Part shown: one piece after another, positions 1 through 7,558 of the stretch
Position numbering within the stretch: the first letter of the stretch is position 1
Layout: every line of letters starts with the position of its first letter
Assembly: GCA_964437515.1 (NCBI GenBank)
Contig: CAYTHB010000028.1
Location: 1 to 34,041, forward strand
Direction of reading: 5' to 3'
Length of the DNA: 34,041 nucleotides
From: Sterolibacterium sp964437515
Lineage (GTDB): Bacteria > Pseudomonadota > Gammaproteobacteria > Burkholderiales > Rhodocyclaceae
Notes under the pieces: generated by a model
Database searches by the model: none
What the model saw: the letters and a program-made list of their open reading frames with translations, nothing else
Told to the model about the DNA's origin: nothing
Made by a program: the position numbers and the translations under genes

Positions 1-217
1 GTGAAACCCCGCCTACGCCCCCTCAAGGGGCGGCTACTGGTTTGCTCGCTACGCTCGAAGCTTCAACTCGACTCTGATTTTTGTATTTCACGCTAAGCTC
101 TTGTGTTTCCAGAGTGCACCATTCAACAAGCTGAAGTCTGACAGGCTGATAGAATTACAGGTTTCAAAGATAGTCAGGTGCTACTGACGCATCCCCATAA
201 AGACAAAGGATTCCATC
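1..217. other. Non-coding region before the fumarase gene
   Basis: I see no convincing gene here. Bases 16-32 form a small perfect GC hairpin (6-bp stem, loop CTCAA), but no T-run follows, so it is not a good intrinsic terminator. The start of the region may be the tail of an intergenic repeat or of an operon outside the window. The fumarase ribosome binding site (AAAGGA, 205-210) lies at its right edge, 7 bases before the ATG. Confidence 0.5.
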
Positions 218-1744
218 ATGACCCGTATCCGTCAGGAAGATTTCATTCAAAGCATTGCTGATGCTTTCCAGTACATCAGCTACTACCATCCCGTTGATTA
301 CATCAAAGCCATGACAGCTGCCTATGAACGTGAGCAGAATCCGGCAGCCAAGGATGCGATTGCGCAGATTCTCATCAATTCACGCATGTGTGCCGAGGGA
401 CGTCGTCCCATTTGTCAGGATACAGGCATTGCCGTGGTCTTTCTCAAGGTAGGGATGAATGTCCAGTGGGATGCCACGATGTCGGTGCAGGAGATGGTCA
501 ATGAGGGCGTGCATCGCGCTTATCTCGACCCGGACAACAAATTGCGCGCTTCGGTATTGGCCGATCCGGCAGGGGCGCGTCGCAATACCAAGGACAACGC
601 ACCTGCCGTGGTGCATTACGAGATTGTTCCTGGCGACCAGCTCGATGTCATCTGTGCGGCCAAGGGTGGCGGCTCGGAAAACAAATCAAAATTCGTAGCA
701 CTGAACCCCTCTGACTCCATCGTCGATTGGGTACTCAAGACCGTGCCGACCATGGGTGCAGGCTGGTGCCCCCCGGGGATGCTGGGGATCGGCATTGGCG
801 GCACGCCGGAAAAGGCCATGCTGCTGGCCAAAGAATCGCTCATGGAACCGGTGAATATTCATCTAGTTCAGGAAAAGGCAGCGCGCGGCGAGCCATTGAC
901 GCGTGTCGAGGAACTGCGTCTTGAATTGCTGGAAAAGGTCAATGCCTTGGGAATCGGTGCTCAGGGCTTGGGGGGGCTTACTACGGTGGTCGATATCAAG
1001 ATACTCGATTACCCGACTCATGCGGCCGGTTTACCGGTTGCCATGATCCCCAACTGTGCTGCCACACGTCATATCCATTTCCATCTGGATGGAAATGGCC
1101 CGGTCAAACTGACGCCACCGAATCTCGACGACTGGCCACGTCTGACTTATGACACCAGCAAAGGCAAACGGGTCAATCTCGATACGTTGACCCCCGCTGA
1201 AGTCGCCACATGGAAGCCGGGTGAAGTCCTTTTGCTCAATGGCAAGCTGCTGACGGGTCGCGATGCCGCGCACAAGCGGATTCAGGACATGCTCGCCAAA
1301 GGAGAGAAACTCCCCGTGGACTTCACCAACCGTGTCATTTACTACGTCGGTCCGGTTGACCCGGTTCGCGATGAGGTGGTCGGCCCCGCTGGCCCCACCA
1401 CAGCGACACGCATGGATAAATTCACCGAAATGATGCTGTCCAAAACCGGGTTGATTGCCATGATCGGCAAGGCAGAACGCGGTTCTGTCGCCATCGAGTC
1501 CATCAAGAACCATCGCTCGGCTTATCTCATGGCCGTGGGTGGTGCCGCTTATCTGGTTTCCAAGGCTATCAAGGCCGCCAAAGTGCTGGGCTTCGAGGAT
1601 CTAGGTATGGAGGCCATCTATGAATTCGAGGTGCAGGACATGCCTGTGACTGTCGCAGTCGATGCACAGGGGATTTCCGTACACAACACCGGCCCGGCGG
1701 AATGGCAGTCACGCATCAGCAAGATTCCGGTCGTCAAGGGTTAA
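218..1744 (+). CDS. fumA: Class I (iron-sulfur) fumarate hydratase
   Basis: Catalyses reversible hydration of fumarate to L-malate in the TCA cycle, in the cytoplasm, using an oxygen-sensitive [4Fe-4S] cluster. The 508-residue protein is the fused, single-chain class I type. An N-terminal alpha (TtdA-like) domain covers roughly residues 10-290 and a C-terminal beta (TtdB-like) swivel domain roughly 320-505. The three cysteines expected to bind the cluster are visible: C66 in ICQDTG, C184 in GAGWCPPG and C280 in IPNCAATRHIHFH. E. coli FumA is about 548 residues; about 508 is usual for betaproteobacterial homologues. The ATG has an AAAGGA ribosome binding site 7 bases upstream. murI follows after 54 bases with no terminator, so co-transcription is likely. 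Assignment as fumarase rather than tartrate dehydratase rests on the fused length and general resemblance; the symbol fumA is conventional. Confidence 0.93.
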   Translation: MTRIRQEDFIQSIADAFQYISYYHPVDYIKAMTAAYEREQNPAAKDAIAQILINSRMCAEGRRPICQDTGIAVVFLKVGMNVQWDATMSVQEMVNEGVHRAYLDPDNKLRASVLADPAGARRNTKDNAPAVVHYEIVPGDQLDVICAAKGGGSENKSKFVALNPSDSIVDWVLKTVPTMGAGWCPPGMLGIGIGGTPEKAMLLAKESLMEPVNIHLVQEKAARGEPLTRVEELRLELLEKVNALGIGAQGLGGLTTVVDIKILDYPTHAAGLPVAMIPNCAATRHIHFHLDGNGPVKLTPPNLDDWPRLTYDTSKGKRVNLDTLTPAEVATWKPGEVLLLNGKLLTGRDAAHKRIQDMLAKGEKLPVDFTNRVIYYVGPVDPVRDEVVGPAGPTTATRMDKFTEMMLSKTGLIAMIGKAERGSVAIESIKNHRSAYLMAVGGAAYLVSKAIKAAKVLGFEDLGMEAIYEFEVQDMPVTVAVDAQGISVHNTGPAEWQSRISKIPVVKG

Positions 1745-1798
1745 ACCACTCCTTCGCCTGCACTTGCGCCATCCTTGCCTCGATAGCCAATAGTCACC

Positions 1799-2599
1799 AT
1801 GATCGGCGTTTTTGACTCCGGTCTGGGTGGGCTATCGGTGCTGGCGGCCATTGCACGCAGCTTGCCTTCGGCACGGCTGATCTACTTTGCCGATACAGCG
1901 CATCTTCCCTACGGCAACAAACCGGATGCCTTCATTCGTGATCGTGTACTAGCGATTGGCGATGATCTGGTTGCCCGTGGATGCACAACCCTGGTCGCTG
2001 CCTGCAATACTGCCACAGCCGCAGCCGTTGAAGCCTTGCGGCAAGCGCATCCTGATCTTGCCGTAATCGGCATCGAACCCGGTGTCAAACCCGCTGCCCT
2101 GAGCTCACAAACTCGTCATATTGCCGTACTCGCCACCGAATCTACCGCCCGCAGTGCACGGCTTCAAGCATTGATTGCAACTTACGCAACACCTTTGGGT
2201 GTGCGTGTCCATATCGAGCCTTGCCCAGGTTGGGCGACACGTATCGAAATGCTGGAAATGGATCATCCGGAGTTCGTGGCGGATATCGCGGCGCGTATCC
2301 TGCCGATTGTGGACAAGGGAATCGACCGCATTGTGCTGGGCTGCACCCACTATGCTTTTCTTGCACCAAAATTACAGCCCTTGATTGACGGACGTTCAAA
2401 ACTTGTTGATGTCGCCGATGCTGTTGCCAGAGAGGTCGTTCGCCGATCAAAAGTCGAAGCAAATGATGGCACCCATGGCGAGATCCAGCTTATCGCATCG
2501 GCACGACCGGAACGACTCCAGATTGCCCTTAAAGCACTCGGACTCGACACCTACTCTCCGTTTGCCGATCGCCTCCGGAACCCGCCCACCCTCCCCTAA
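1799..2599 (+). CDS. murI: Glutamate racemase
   Basis: Interconverts L- and D-glutamate without a cofactor, supplying D-Glu for peptidoglycan in the cytoplasm. The 266-residue length is normal. The sequence opens with the family signature GVFDSGLGGLS (catalytic acid D6). It carries both catalytic cysteines in their usual settings: C69 in ACNTATA and C182 in LGCTHY. The ATG at 1799 places the signature at residue 3, so no earlier start is needed. The gene lies 54 bases after the fumarase gene on the same strand, a pairing that is metabolic coincidence rather than a pathway. The last codons run into an AT-rich intergenic region that holds the nrdJ promoter. Confidence 0.95.
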   Translation: MIGVFDSGLGGLSVLAAIARSLPSARLIYFADTAHLPYGNKPDAFIRDRVLAIGDDLVARGCTTLVAACNTATAAAVEALRQAHPDLAVIGIEPGVKPAALSSQTRHIAVLATESTARSARLQALIATYATPLGVRVHIEPCPGWATRIEMLEMDHPEFVADIAARILPIVDKGIDRIVLGCTHYAFLAPKLQPLIDGRSKLVDVADAVAREVVRRSKVEANDGTHGEIQLIASARPERLQIALKALGLDTYSPFADRLRNPPTLP

Positions 2600-2632
2600 A
2601 TTCGCCTGCAACAGCCTGAATTTTCACTGATT

Positions 2633-2663
2633 TTGCACAAATATAACCTACTATATATAGTGT
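2633..2663 (+). promoter_or_regulatory. Putative nrdJ promoter with overlapping NrdR box
   Basis: Bases 2648-2663 read CTACTATATATAGTGT, matching the NrdR-box consensus acaCwAtATaTwGtgt at all core positions. A candidate -10 (TATAGT, 2656-2661) sits inside the box, 17 bases after a weak -35 (TTGCAC, 2633-2638). NrdR boxes usually come in pairs about three helical turns apart. A degenerate partner half-site (CACTA, 2681-2685) lies 32 bases downstream in register. NrdR is the ATP/dATP-sensing repressor of ribonucleotide reductase genes. The box match is seen directly; control of nrdJ is inferred. Confidence 0.75.
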
Positions 2664-2793
2664 ATTGCATGACACAAAACCACTAGAGTCTTTCGTAAGT
2701 TATTGTTTTAATTAAATGTGAAATTTTTTTCTTCCCTTTGAAAAAAACAGCGAGTATGCTTCCGCATCTTTTTCCAACTCATGCGGGAAGAAC

Positions 2794-5742
2794 ATGACAA
2801 CCAAGACAGCCGCCTCAAAGAATAACAACCTTCCGAAAACCACTGATTCATTGGATTCTCGCGTGGCTTCGCCCCTGCCGCAGGAAATCTCCGGTGAGGT
2901 TTTGATAGAAAAATATGCCAAAGGCAATGAGGCGAATGTTTCTGAGGTGCGCCAACGCGTTGCGCGTGCGCTTGCCTCTGTGGAAACCGAAGACAAGCGT
3001 ATTCACTGGGAAAAGCAGTTTCACGAAGCGCAGGAACAAGGGTTTGTTCCTGCCGGCCGCATCAACTCTGCGGCGGGGACGGATCTGTGCGCCACCCTCA
3101 TCAACTGCTTCGTGCAGCCGGTGGGTGACTCGATTTCTGAAACGGCAGATGGTCGCCCCGGCATTTACACTGCTTTGCAGCAGGCGGCAGAAACCATGCG
3201 TCGCGGGGGTGGGGTCGGCTACGACTTCTCTTCGATCCGTCCGGTCGGGGCTCATGTCAAAGGGACACAATCCCGCGCATCCGGGCCGGTTTCCTATATG
3301 CGTGTGTTCGACCGTTCCTGTGAAACCGTCGAATCCGCCGGCTCACGCCGTGGTGCGCAGATGGGAGTATTACGCTGCGACCACCCGGATATTGAAGAAT
3401 TCATTCATGCCAAGGACAAGGGTGATCTCACCAATTTCAATATTTCCATTGGTGTGACTGATGAATTCATGCGCGCTGTCGAAACCGACGGCGAAGTGGA
3501 ACTGACCCATAAAGCAAAGCCTGCTGCGGATTTTCTTGCCTCGGGTGCCTATCAGCGCGAGGAAGACATTAGCGCGACCAAGCCCAAGAAAGATGCTTCA
3601 ACGGATAACGCCGGTGGTCTGTGGGTCTATCGCAAGGTCAAGGCACGCGAACTATGGGATCAAATCATGCGTTCGACCTACGATCACGCGGAGCCGGGCA
3701 TCCTGTTCCTCGATCGCATGAATCGCGACAATAATCTCTATTACTGCGAAACCATCGAAGCGACCAACCCCTGCGCTGAACAACCTCTTCCTCCGTATGG
3801 CTGCTGCTGTCTGGGTTCGATCAACCTGACGCTATTCGTCACCCAGCCTTTCAGCGAAAAAGCCGCCTTTGATTACGACGCGCTCGGCAAGGTCATCGAC
3901 ACCTCGGTACGCATGCTGGATAACGTACTGGATGCCACCCACTGGCCACTCCCCCAGCAACAGGCCGAAGCTCGCGCCAAACGCCGTATCGGTCTGGGCT
4001 TTACGGGGCTGGGTGACGCACTCATCATGTTGCGCCAGCGTTACGACACGACGGAAGCCCGCGCGACAGCCACCCGCATTTCCGAATATATGCGCGATCG
4101 CGCCTATCTCGCCTCGGTCGATCTCGCCAAAGAGCGTGGTGCCTTCCCGCTGTTCAATGCCGATCTGTATCTTTCCGGCGGTAACTTCGCTTCGCGCCTA
4201 CCTGCCGAAGTCAAAGAACAAATTCGCAAGCATGGTATCCGTAACTCCCATCTGCTCTCGATTGCGCCTACCGGTACGATTTCGCTAGCCTTTGCTGATA
4301 ACGCCAGTAACGGTATCGAACCGCCCTTCTCCTGGACCTACACGCGCAAGAAACGCATGGCTGACGGTACGTTCAAGGAATACGCCGTCGAAGACTACGC
4401 GTGGCGTTACTACAAACATCTGGGCGGGGATGTCAATGCACAACTGCCCGAATACTTCGTCACCGCGCTGGAAATTTCCGCACAGGCGCACAAGGACATG
4501 GTCGCAGCGGTTGCACCCTACGTCGACACGTCGATTTCCAAAACCGTCAATGTCCCCGAAGACTATCCTTACGCCGAGTTTGAGGATCTCTACATGGCCG
4601 CATGGAAGGCGGGGCTCAAGGGCTTGGCGACCTACCGCCCCAACTCGGTACTGGGTTCGGTGCTCTCTGTGTCAGACAACAAAGGTGCAGAAAAGAAACA
4701 GCCTCAAGACGTGGTCATCAGCGATGCCAACCGTCGCCTCTCCATCGGTAGTCTGCCTGCGCCGGTGCTGGCTTCGTTGCGTTGGCCGGGGCGTCCGCGT
4801 CTCACCGACGGCAACGCTGCATGGACGTACATGATCGAAACGCCGCACGGTCAGTTTGCCCTGTTTGTCGGGCACATTGAAAACGGCAAGAAAGTCCCCT
4901 TTGAAGTCTGGGTCAACGGCTCCGAACAACCGCGCGGTCTGGGCGCTGTTGCAAAAACTTTATCGATGGACATGCGTGCCAACGACCGTGGCTGGCTCAA
5001 GCTCAAGCTCGACATGCTGGCCAAAACCATCGGTGACGAATCCTTTGATATGGCTTTCCCACCGCATGGTGAACCCAAACGCATGCCCGGCGTCGTTGCT
5101 GCCATGGCGCAAGTCGTGCGTTATCGTTGCGAACAACTCGGCGCATTTGAAGGCAATGAACCCACGCCGGTCATCGATACCCTGTTCAGCCGTGAAGAAC
5201 CTCGCACGGGCACAGATGGCACGCTATCCTGGACAGTCGACATCGTTAACCCCGCAGCTGGTGAAGAGTTTGTACTCGGCCTCAAGGAAATCGCCCTGCC
5301 CGATGGCGTAACCCGCCCTTACTCGGTCTGGCTGTCCGGTCATTATCCACGCGCGCTCGATGGCCTGACCAAACTACTGTCACTCGACATGCGCGTCATG
5401 GATCCGGCATGGATCGGCATGAAACTGCGCAAACTAGTCGATTATCCGGAACCGCTGGGCGACTTCATGGCCTTTGTACCCGGAACACGTCGCCAGCAAA
5501 ACTGGCCCTCCACCGTGGCGTACATCGCTCGCCTCATCATTCATCGTTACGCCATGCTCGGCATCCTGGATGAAAACGGCTATCCAACACGCGAAATGGG
5601 TATCCTCGAAACCCCGCGTGAAAAAGGCGCGGTCAAGGTCATGCAAGGTGCCTTATGCAGCGAATGTGGTAATTACACCGTGATACGCAAGGATGGCTGC
5701 GATTTCTGTTCGGCCTGCGGTGCCGTCGGTAGTTGTGGCTGA
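2794..5742 (+). CDS. nrdJ: Class II (adenosylcobalamin-dependent) ribonucleoside-diphosphate reductase
   Basis: Reduces ribonucleotides to deoxyribonucleotides for DNA synthesis using a B12-generated thiyl radical, so it works with or without oxygen and needs no second subunit. The 982-residue protein has the N-P-C-A-E finger-loop motif at 325-329 with the thiyl-radical cysteine C327. C105 (in LINCFVQP) and the cysteines of GCCCLGS just after residue 329 are the likely redox pair. APTGTISL is the phosphate-binding loop region. Two similar TSCPD-like segments follow (about 653-785 and 811-935), then a cysteine-rich C-terminal tail with two C-x2-C pairs and a terminal SCG, which probably serves re-reduction and zinc binding. 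The ATG has GGGAAG close upstream (2785-2790). The gene is monocistronic: NrdR-box promoter in front and a strong terminator behind. Confidence 0.95.
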   Translation: MTTKTAASKNNNLPKTTDSLDSRVASPLPQEISGEVLIEKYAKGNEANVSEVRQRVARALASVETEDKRIHWEKQFHEAQEQGFVPAGRINSAAGTDLCATLINCFVQPVGDSISETADGRPGIYTALQQAAETMRRGGGVGYDFSSIRPVGAHVKGTQSRASGPVSYMRVFDRSCETVESAGSRRGAQMGVLRCDHPDIEEFIHAKDKGDLTNFNISIGVTDEFMRAVETDGEVELTHKAKPAADFLASGAYQREEDISATKPKKDASTDNAGGLWVYRKVKARELWDQIMRSTYDHAEPGILFLDRMNRDNNLYYCETIEATNPCAEQPLPPYGCCCLGSINLTLFVTQPFSEKAAFDYDALGKVIDTSVRMLDNVLDATHWPLPQQQAEARAKRRIGLGFTGLGDALIMLRQRYDTTEARATATRISEYMRDRAYLASVDLAKERGAFPLFNADLYLSGGNFASRLPAEVKEQIRKHGIRNSHLLSIAPTGTISLAFADNASNGIEPPFSWTYTRKKRMADGTFKEYAVEDYAWRYYKHLGGDVNAQLPEYFVTALEISAQAHKDMVAAVAPYVDTSISKTVNVPEDYPYAEFEDLYMAAWKAGLKGLATYRPNSVLGSVLSVSDNKGAEKKQPQDVVISDANRRLSIGSLPAPVLASLRWPGRPRLTDGNAAWTYMIETPHGQFALFVGHIENGKKVPFEVWVNGSEQPRGLGAVAKTLSMDMRANDRGWLKLKLDMLAKTIGDESFDMAFPPHGEPKRMPGVVAAMAQVVRYRCEQLGAFEGNEPTPVIDTLFSREEPRTGTDGTLSWTVDIVNPAAGEEFVLGLKEIALPDGVTRPYSVWLSGHYPRALDGLTKLLSLDMRVMDPAWIGMKLRKLVDYPEPLGDFMAFVPGTRRQQNWPSTVAYIARLIIHRYAMLGILDENGYPTREMGILETPREKGAVKVMQGALCSECGNYTVIRKDGCDFCSACGAVGSCG

Positions 5743-5780
5743 GGTCAAAGCCGAATCTTTGAATCTAAAGACCAACACTC

Positions 5781-5813
5781 AAAAAGGGATCGTAGTTACT
5801 GCGATCCCTTTTT
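5781..5813 (+). terminator. Intrinsic terminator of nrdJ
   Basis: A perfect 12-bp inverted repeat (AAAAAGGGATCG / CGATCCCTTTTT) surrounds a 9-base centre that can extend the stem, and ends in a T-run. It lies about 40 bases after the nrdJ stop. The A-run on the left arm means it could also terminate minus-strand transcripts coming from the GNAT gene. Confidence 0.93.
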
Positions 5814-5896
5814 GTTCAGAGCATCCTATTGGACGATTGATCCGGTCGGTTTAAAACACCCATCGATACCCGTTCCCGAACCGAAAACCGTGGCCT

Positions 5897-5931
5897 GGCC
5901 TAATGCTGTTCTTGGAGCGACTTGTTAGGCT
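5897..5931 (-). other. attC-like (integron recombination) sequence, possibly truncated
   Basis: Read on the minus strand, the sequence starts GCCTAACAAGTCGCTCCA, which resembles the left half of many integron cassette attC sites (core RYYYAAC). It ends with ATTAGGC, one base off the GTTRRRY core. The two ends form an imperfect inverted repeat. The GNAT stop codon (TAA, 5925-5927) falls inside the first core, as is typical for cassette genes. At about 33 bases it is shorter than normal attC sites (57 bases or more), so a central deletion or chance resemblance is possible. Confidence 0.45.
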
Positions 5932-6374
5932 GTACTCTCCGTAGCCTCAAGCAAGTGAAGTAGCGGAAATGGATTTCCCTGAGAGTCAGTAGACGACCGA
6001 CTAGAAACTGAAAACCCATTGGACAAATAAAAAGCCACAGCACGCGTATTCTGCTCATTCACATCTACTTGAAGTTGGCCTTTCAATCTTCTCGCATGTT
6101 CAAGCATAATTTTCCCGCCACCTTTCCTGAAGCGTTCTGGAGAAATGAACAGTGCCTCAAGCTTGCTACCGTCTAGCCCCATAAAGCCGACAGGAGCGGA
6201 TGCTTCATCACACAGAACCCATACTTCAAGGTTTGGCAATGCTTGATCACGAACTATGGGTATAAGCGATTGAATGTCTTTTTCCGACAGGAAATCGTGT
6301 GACGCGCGTACTGATTGCTCCCAGATGCCAAGGAGAACGGGATGATCTTCTGCTTGTGCTTTTCTGATACTCAT
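5925..6374 (-). CDS. YjaB-like GNAT N-acetyltransferase
   Basis: Transfers an acetyl group from acetyl-CoA to an amine; the substrate cannot be read from the sequence. The 149-residue protein resembles E. coli YjaB along its length: WEQSVRASHDFLS near the N-terminus, VGFMGLDGSKLEALFISPE in the middle, and VNEQNTRAVAFYLSNGF near the C-terminus. The acetyl-CoA loop, normally R/Q-x-x-G-x-G/A, appears as RKGGGK at about 83-88, so the fold should be functional. It is a lone minus-strand gene between plus-strand nrdJ and the toxin-antitoxin pair. Its stop lies in an attC-like sequence and a second imperfect attC-like inverted repeat lies upstream, so it may be a stray integron cassette. Enzyme class is secure; mobility is inference. 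Confidence 0.85.
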   Translation of the reverse strand: MSIRKAQAEDHPVLLGIWEQSVRASHDFLSEKDIQSLIPIVRDQALPNLEVWVLCDEASAPVGFMGLDGSKLEALFISPERFRKGGGKIMLEHARRLKGQLQVDVNEQNTRAVAFYLSNGFSVSSRSSTDSQGNPFPLLHLLEATESTA

Positions 6375-6432
6375 ATGCGATTCTATTGTTCTATTGATGT
6401 ACTAACTGAAGTTTGACATAACCGACCCCTGC

Positions 6433-6487
6433 GGCTTTATCGCTGGTGTCCGTGTAGTCCACATTTTGGCACGGACGAATGTTAGAA
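6433..6487. repeat. Inverted repeat, possible second attC-like site
   Basis: Bases 6448-6454 (GTCCGTG) and 6470-6476 (CACGGAC) form a perfect 7-bp inverted repeat. It is followed on the plus strand by GAAT and GTTAGAA (6481-6487), one base off the attC core GTTRRRY. Read on the minus strand, TTCTAACATTCGTCCGTGCC resembles the left arm of aadA-type attC sites. The opposite core is degenerate. It sits upstream of the GNAT gene, where the preceding cassette's attC would be expected. Confidence 0.35.
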
Positions 6488-6550
6488 CGCATTAGTACAA
6501 CCCAAGGTCAAACACGATTTTAGCCATCGATCCGGAAAACCGGGATTCTG

Positions 6551-6586
6551 TTGAGTCTGACCCGATTGATTCCCTATTGATTTCTT
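6551..6586 (+). repeat. GAGTCTGAC-family intergenic repeat, copy a
   Basis: The stretch TTGAGTCTGACCCGATTGATT is followed by CCCTATTGATTT. Two more copies of the core GAGTCTGA(c/g)..TTGAT lie at 7536-7558 and 7735-7772 next to transposase fragments, suggesting a repeat tied to a REP-associated tyrosine transposase. Similarity between copies is seen directly; the link to the transposase is inferred from position. Confidence 0.6.
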
Positions 6587-6605
6587 GATTTACCCTGACG
6601 GTAAT

Positions 6606-6650
6606 TTGACATAGGCCGCAATCAATGGAAAACTAGTCAAATGACTAGTT
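6606..6650 (+). promoter_or_regulatory. Promoter/operator of the toxin-antitoxin pair
   Basis: AACTAGTCA-AA-TGACTAGTT at 6631-6650 is a perfect 9-bp palindrome with a 2-base spacer, ending 16 bases before the antitoxin ATG. A perfect -35 hexamer TTGACA (6606-6611) lies upstream, so the palindrome would cover the -10 region (no strong -10 is evident). This is the usual position for the operator bound by a Phd-type antitoxin or toxin-antitoxin complex in autorepression. A strong ribosome binding site, GGAGG (6656-6660), follows. Confidence 0.7.
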
Positions 6651-6666
6651 CGATTGGAGGTTTGCT

Positions 6667-6927
6667 ATGCATACATGGCCAGTTCAGGATGCGAAAGCGC
6701 GTTTTAGCGAGTTCTTGGATGCCTGCCTCATGGAAGGTCCGCAGATGGTGACAAGGAGAGGGGCTGAAGCGGCTGTGCTAGTGCCTGTGCAAGAGTGGCG
6801 TCGCTTGCAGTCTGCTGCACGCCCATCTTTGAAGCAACTGCTGCTCTCTGACCAAGCACGTTCCGACTTGAACGTACCAGCACGTGGACAGGCGAAGCGC
6901 CGCCGCAATGTGGAGTCTATGCTGTGA
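6667..6927 (+). CDS. Phd/YefM-family antitoxin
   Basis: An 86-residue antitoxin of a type II toxin-antitoxin pair. The N-terminal half (WPVQDAKARFSEFLDACL, then VTRRGAEAAVLVPVQEWRRL) is the typical Phd/YefM DNA-binding fold. The basic C-terminal tail, rich in Arg and Lys (QAKRRR), would wrap the toxin. It should bind the PIN toxin encoded next to it and repress the shared promoter through the palindrome just upstream. The ATG at 6667 has GGAGG 6 bases before it. Its TGA overlaps the toxin's GTG start by 4 bases (GTGA), which implies translational coupling. Family assignment is firm; activity as an antitoxin is inferred from the family and the partner. Confidence 0.88.
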   Translation: MHTWPVQDAKARFSEFLDACLMEGPQMVTRRGAEAAVLVPVQEWRRLQSAARPSLKQLLLSDQARSDLNVPARGQAKRRRNVESML

Positions 6928-7340
6928 CGAGCATGTATTTGCTTGACACCAATGTGGTTTCTGAACTCCGCAAGCAACGCCCACACGGAAGCGTGGTTGC
7001 TTGGCTACAGTCGATTGATGATGCCCAGGTGTACCTTTCCGCAGTGACCCTTGGCGAGATACAAGCAGGTATCGAGTTAACGCGAGAGCAAGACCCTGGC
7101 AAAGCCGAAGAAATTGAAGCCTGGCTGGAGTTATTGGCAGCTGCTTATAACGTTTTGCCAATGGATGCGGCCACCTTCAGAGCGTGGGCGAGATTGATGC
7201 ACAGGAAATCCGATACGCTCTATGAAGATGCCATGATCGCAGCAACCGCAAAAGTGCATGGCTTGACGGTTGCAACGAGAAACGTCAGTGACTTTAATGC
7301 TCTCGGACTAGACGTTTTCAATCCATTCGCTCCGGCATAA
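6924..7340 (+). CDS. vapC: PIN-domain ribonuclease toxin (VapC/FitB type)
   Basis: A 138-residue PIN-domain endoribonuclease that would cleave RNA (often tRNA in this family) when freed from its antitoxin. The acidic metal-binding residues are present: D8 in LLDTNVVSE, E45 in TLGEIQAG, D102 in YEDAMIAATA, and D123 following the TRN motif. The protein therefore looks intact and catalytically competent. The start is GTG at 6924, overlapping the antitoxin stop; an ATG at 6933 is a possible alternative. A Phd-type antitoxin with a PIN toxin is a common combination, close to FitAB-like pairs. After the stop the sequence degenerates into transposase remnants, so the pair probably arrived in, or sits within, a hot spot for insertion. 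Confidence 0.9.
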   Translation: MTSMYLLDTNVVSELRKQRPHGSVVAWLQSIDDAQVYLSAVTLGEIQAGIELTREQDPGKAEEIEAWLELLAAAYNVLPMDAATFRAWARLMHRKSDTLYEDAMIAATAKVHGLTVATRNVSDFNALGLDVFNPFAPA

Positions 7341-7433
7341 ACCTACAGGAACACCGTAGTCTGCCGCGAATTTCCCCTGATTTTTGCCAAGCGGGAACGA
7401 ACATATATTCGACAACACTTTCCGCTCGCAGCT

Positions 7434-7478
7434 GTGCGGCGGATGTCCGGGCAGAACAAAACGCAGAAGACGTGCCAT
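7434..7478 (-). pseudogene. N-terminal fragment of a REP-associated tyrosine transposase
   Basis: From an ATG at 7478 reading leftwards, the minus strand encodes MARLLRFVLPGHPPH. This closely matches the characteristic opening of IS200-like Y1 transposases of the RAYT group (MARLxRFVxPGxPxH). The match then stops and the expected HxH catalytic region and Tyr domain are absent. A GAGTCTGAC-family repeat (7536-7558) lies about 58 bases upstream of this start, where a flanking repeat would be in an intact element. Too short for standard gene calling; the identification rests on this short but distinctive match. Confidence 0.6.
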
Positions 7479-7535
7479 GTGTTGCTCACCAAACCAACGA
7501 AAAGCGCAGAATACCGCCGACTGGGCGAAAAATCG

Positions 7536-7558
7536 ATCGAGTCTGAGCCTATTGATTT
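7536..7558 (+). repeat. GAGTCTGAC-family intergenic repeat, copy b
   Basis: ATCGAGTCTGAGCCTATTGATTT lies exactly between the two oppositely oriented transposase fragments and abuts the left edge of the plus-strand one. It shares GAGTCTGA and TTGAT with copies a and c. Confidence 0.6.

Noticed and set aside
16..32. GC hairpin as an intrinsic terminator of an upstream gene
   Set aside because: Stem of only 6 bp with no T-run.
2600..2793. Cobalamin riboswitch in front of the B12-dependent nrdJ
   Set aside because: The AT-rich leader is too short and lacks the B12-box (GCCACTG-like) sequence; the NrdR box explains the visible structure.
7384..7557. N-terminal half of the 114-codon frame ending at 7728 as a real gene
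   Set aside because: Only the C-terminal 56 or so residues resemble a transposase; the first half is antisense to another transposase fragment and has no family match.
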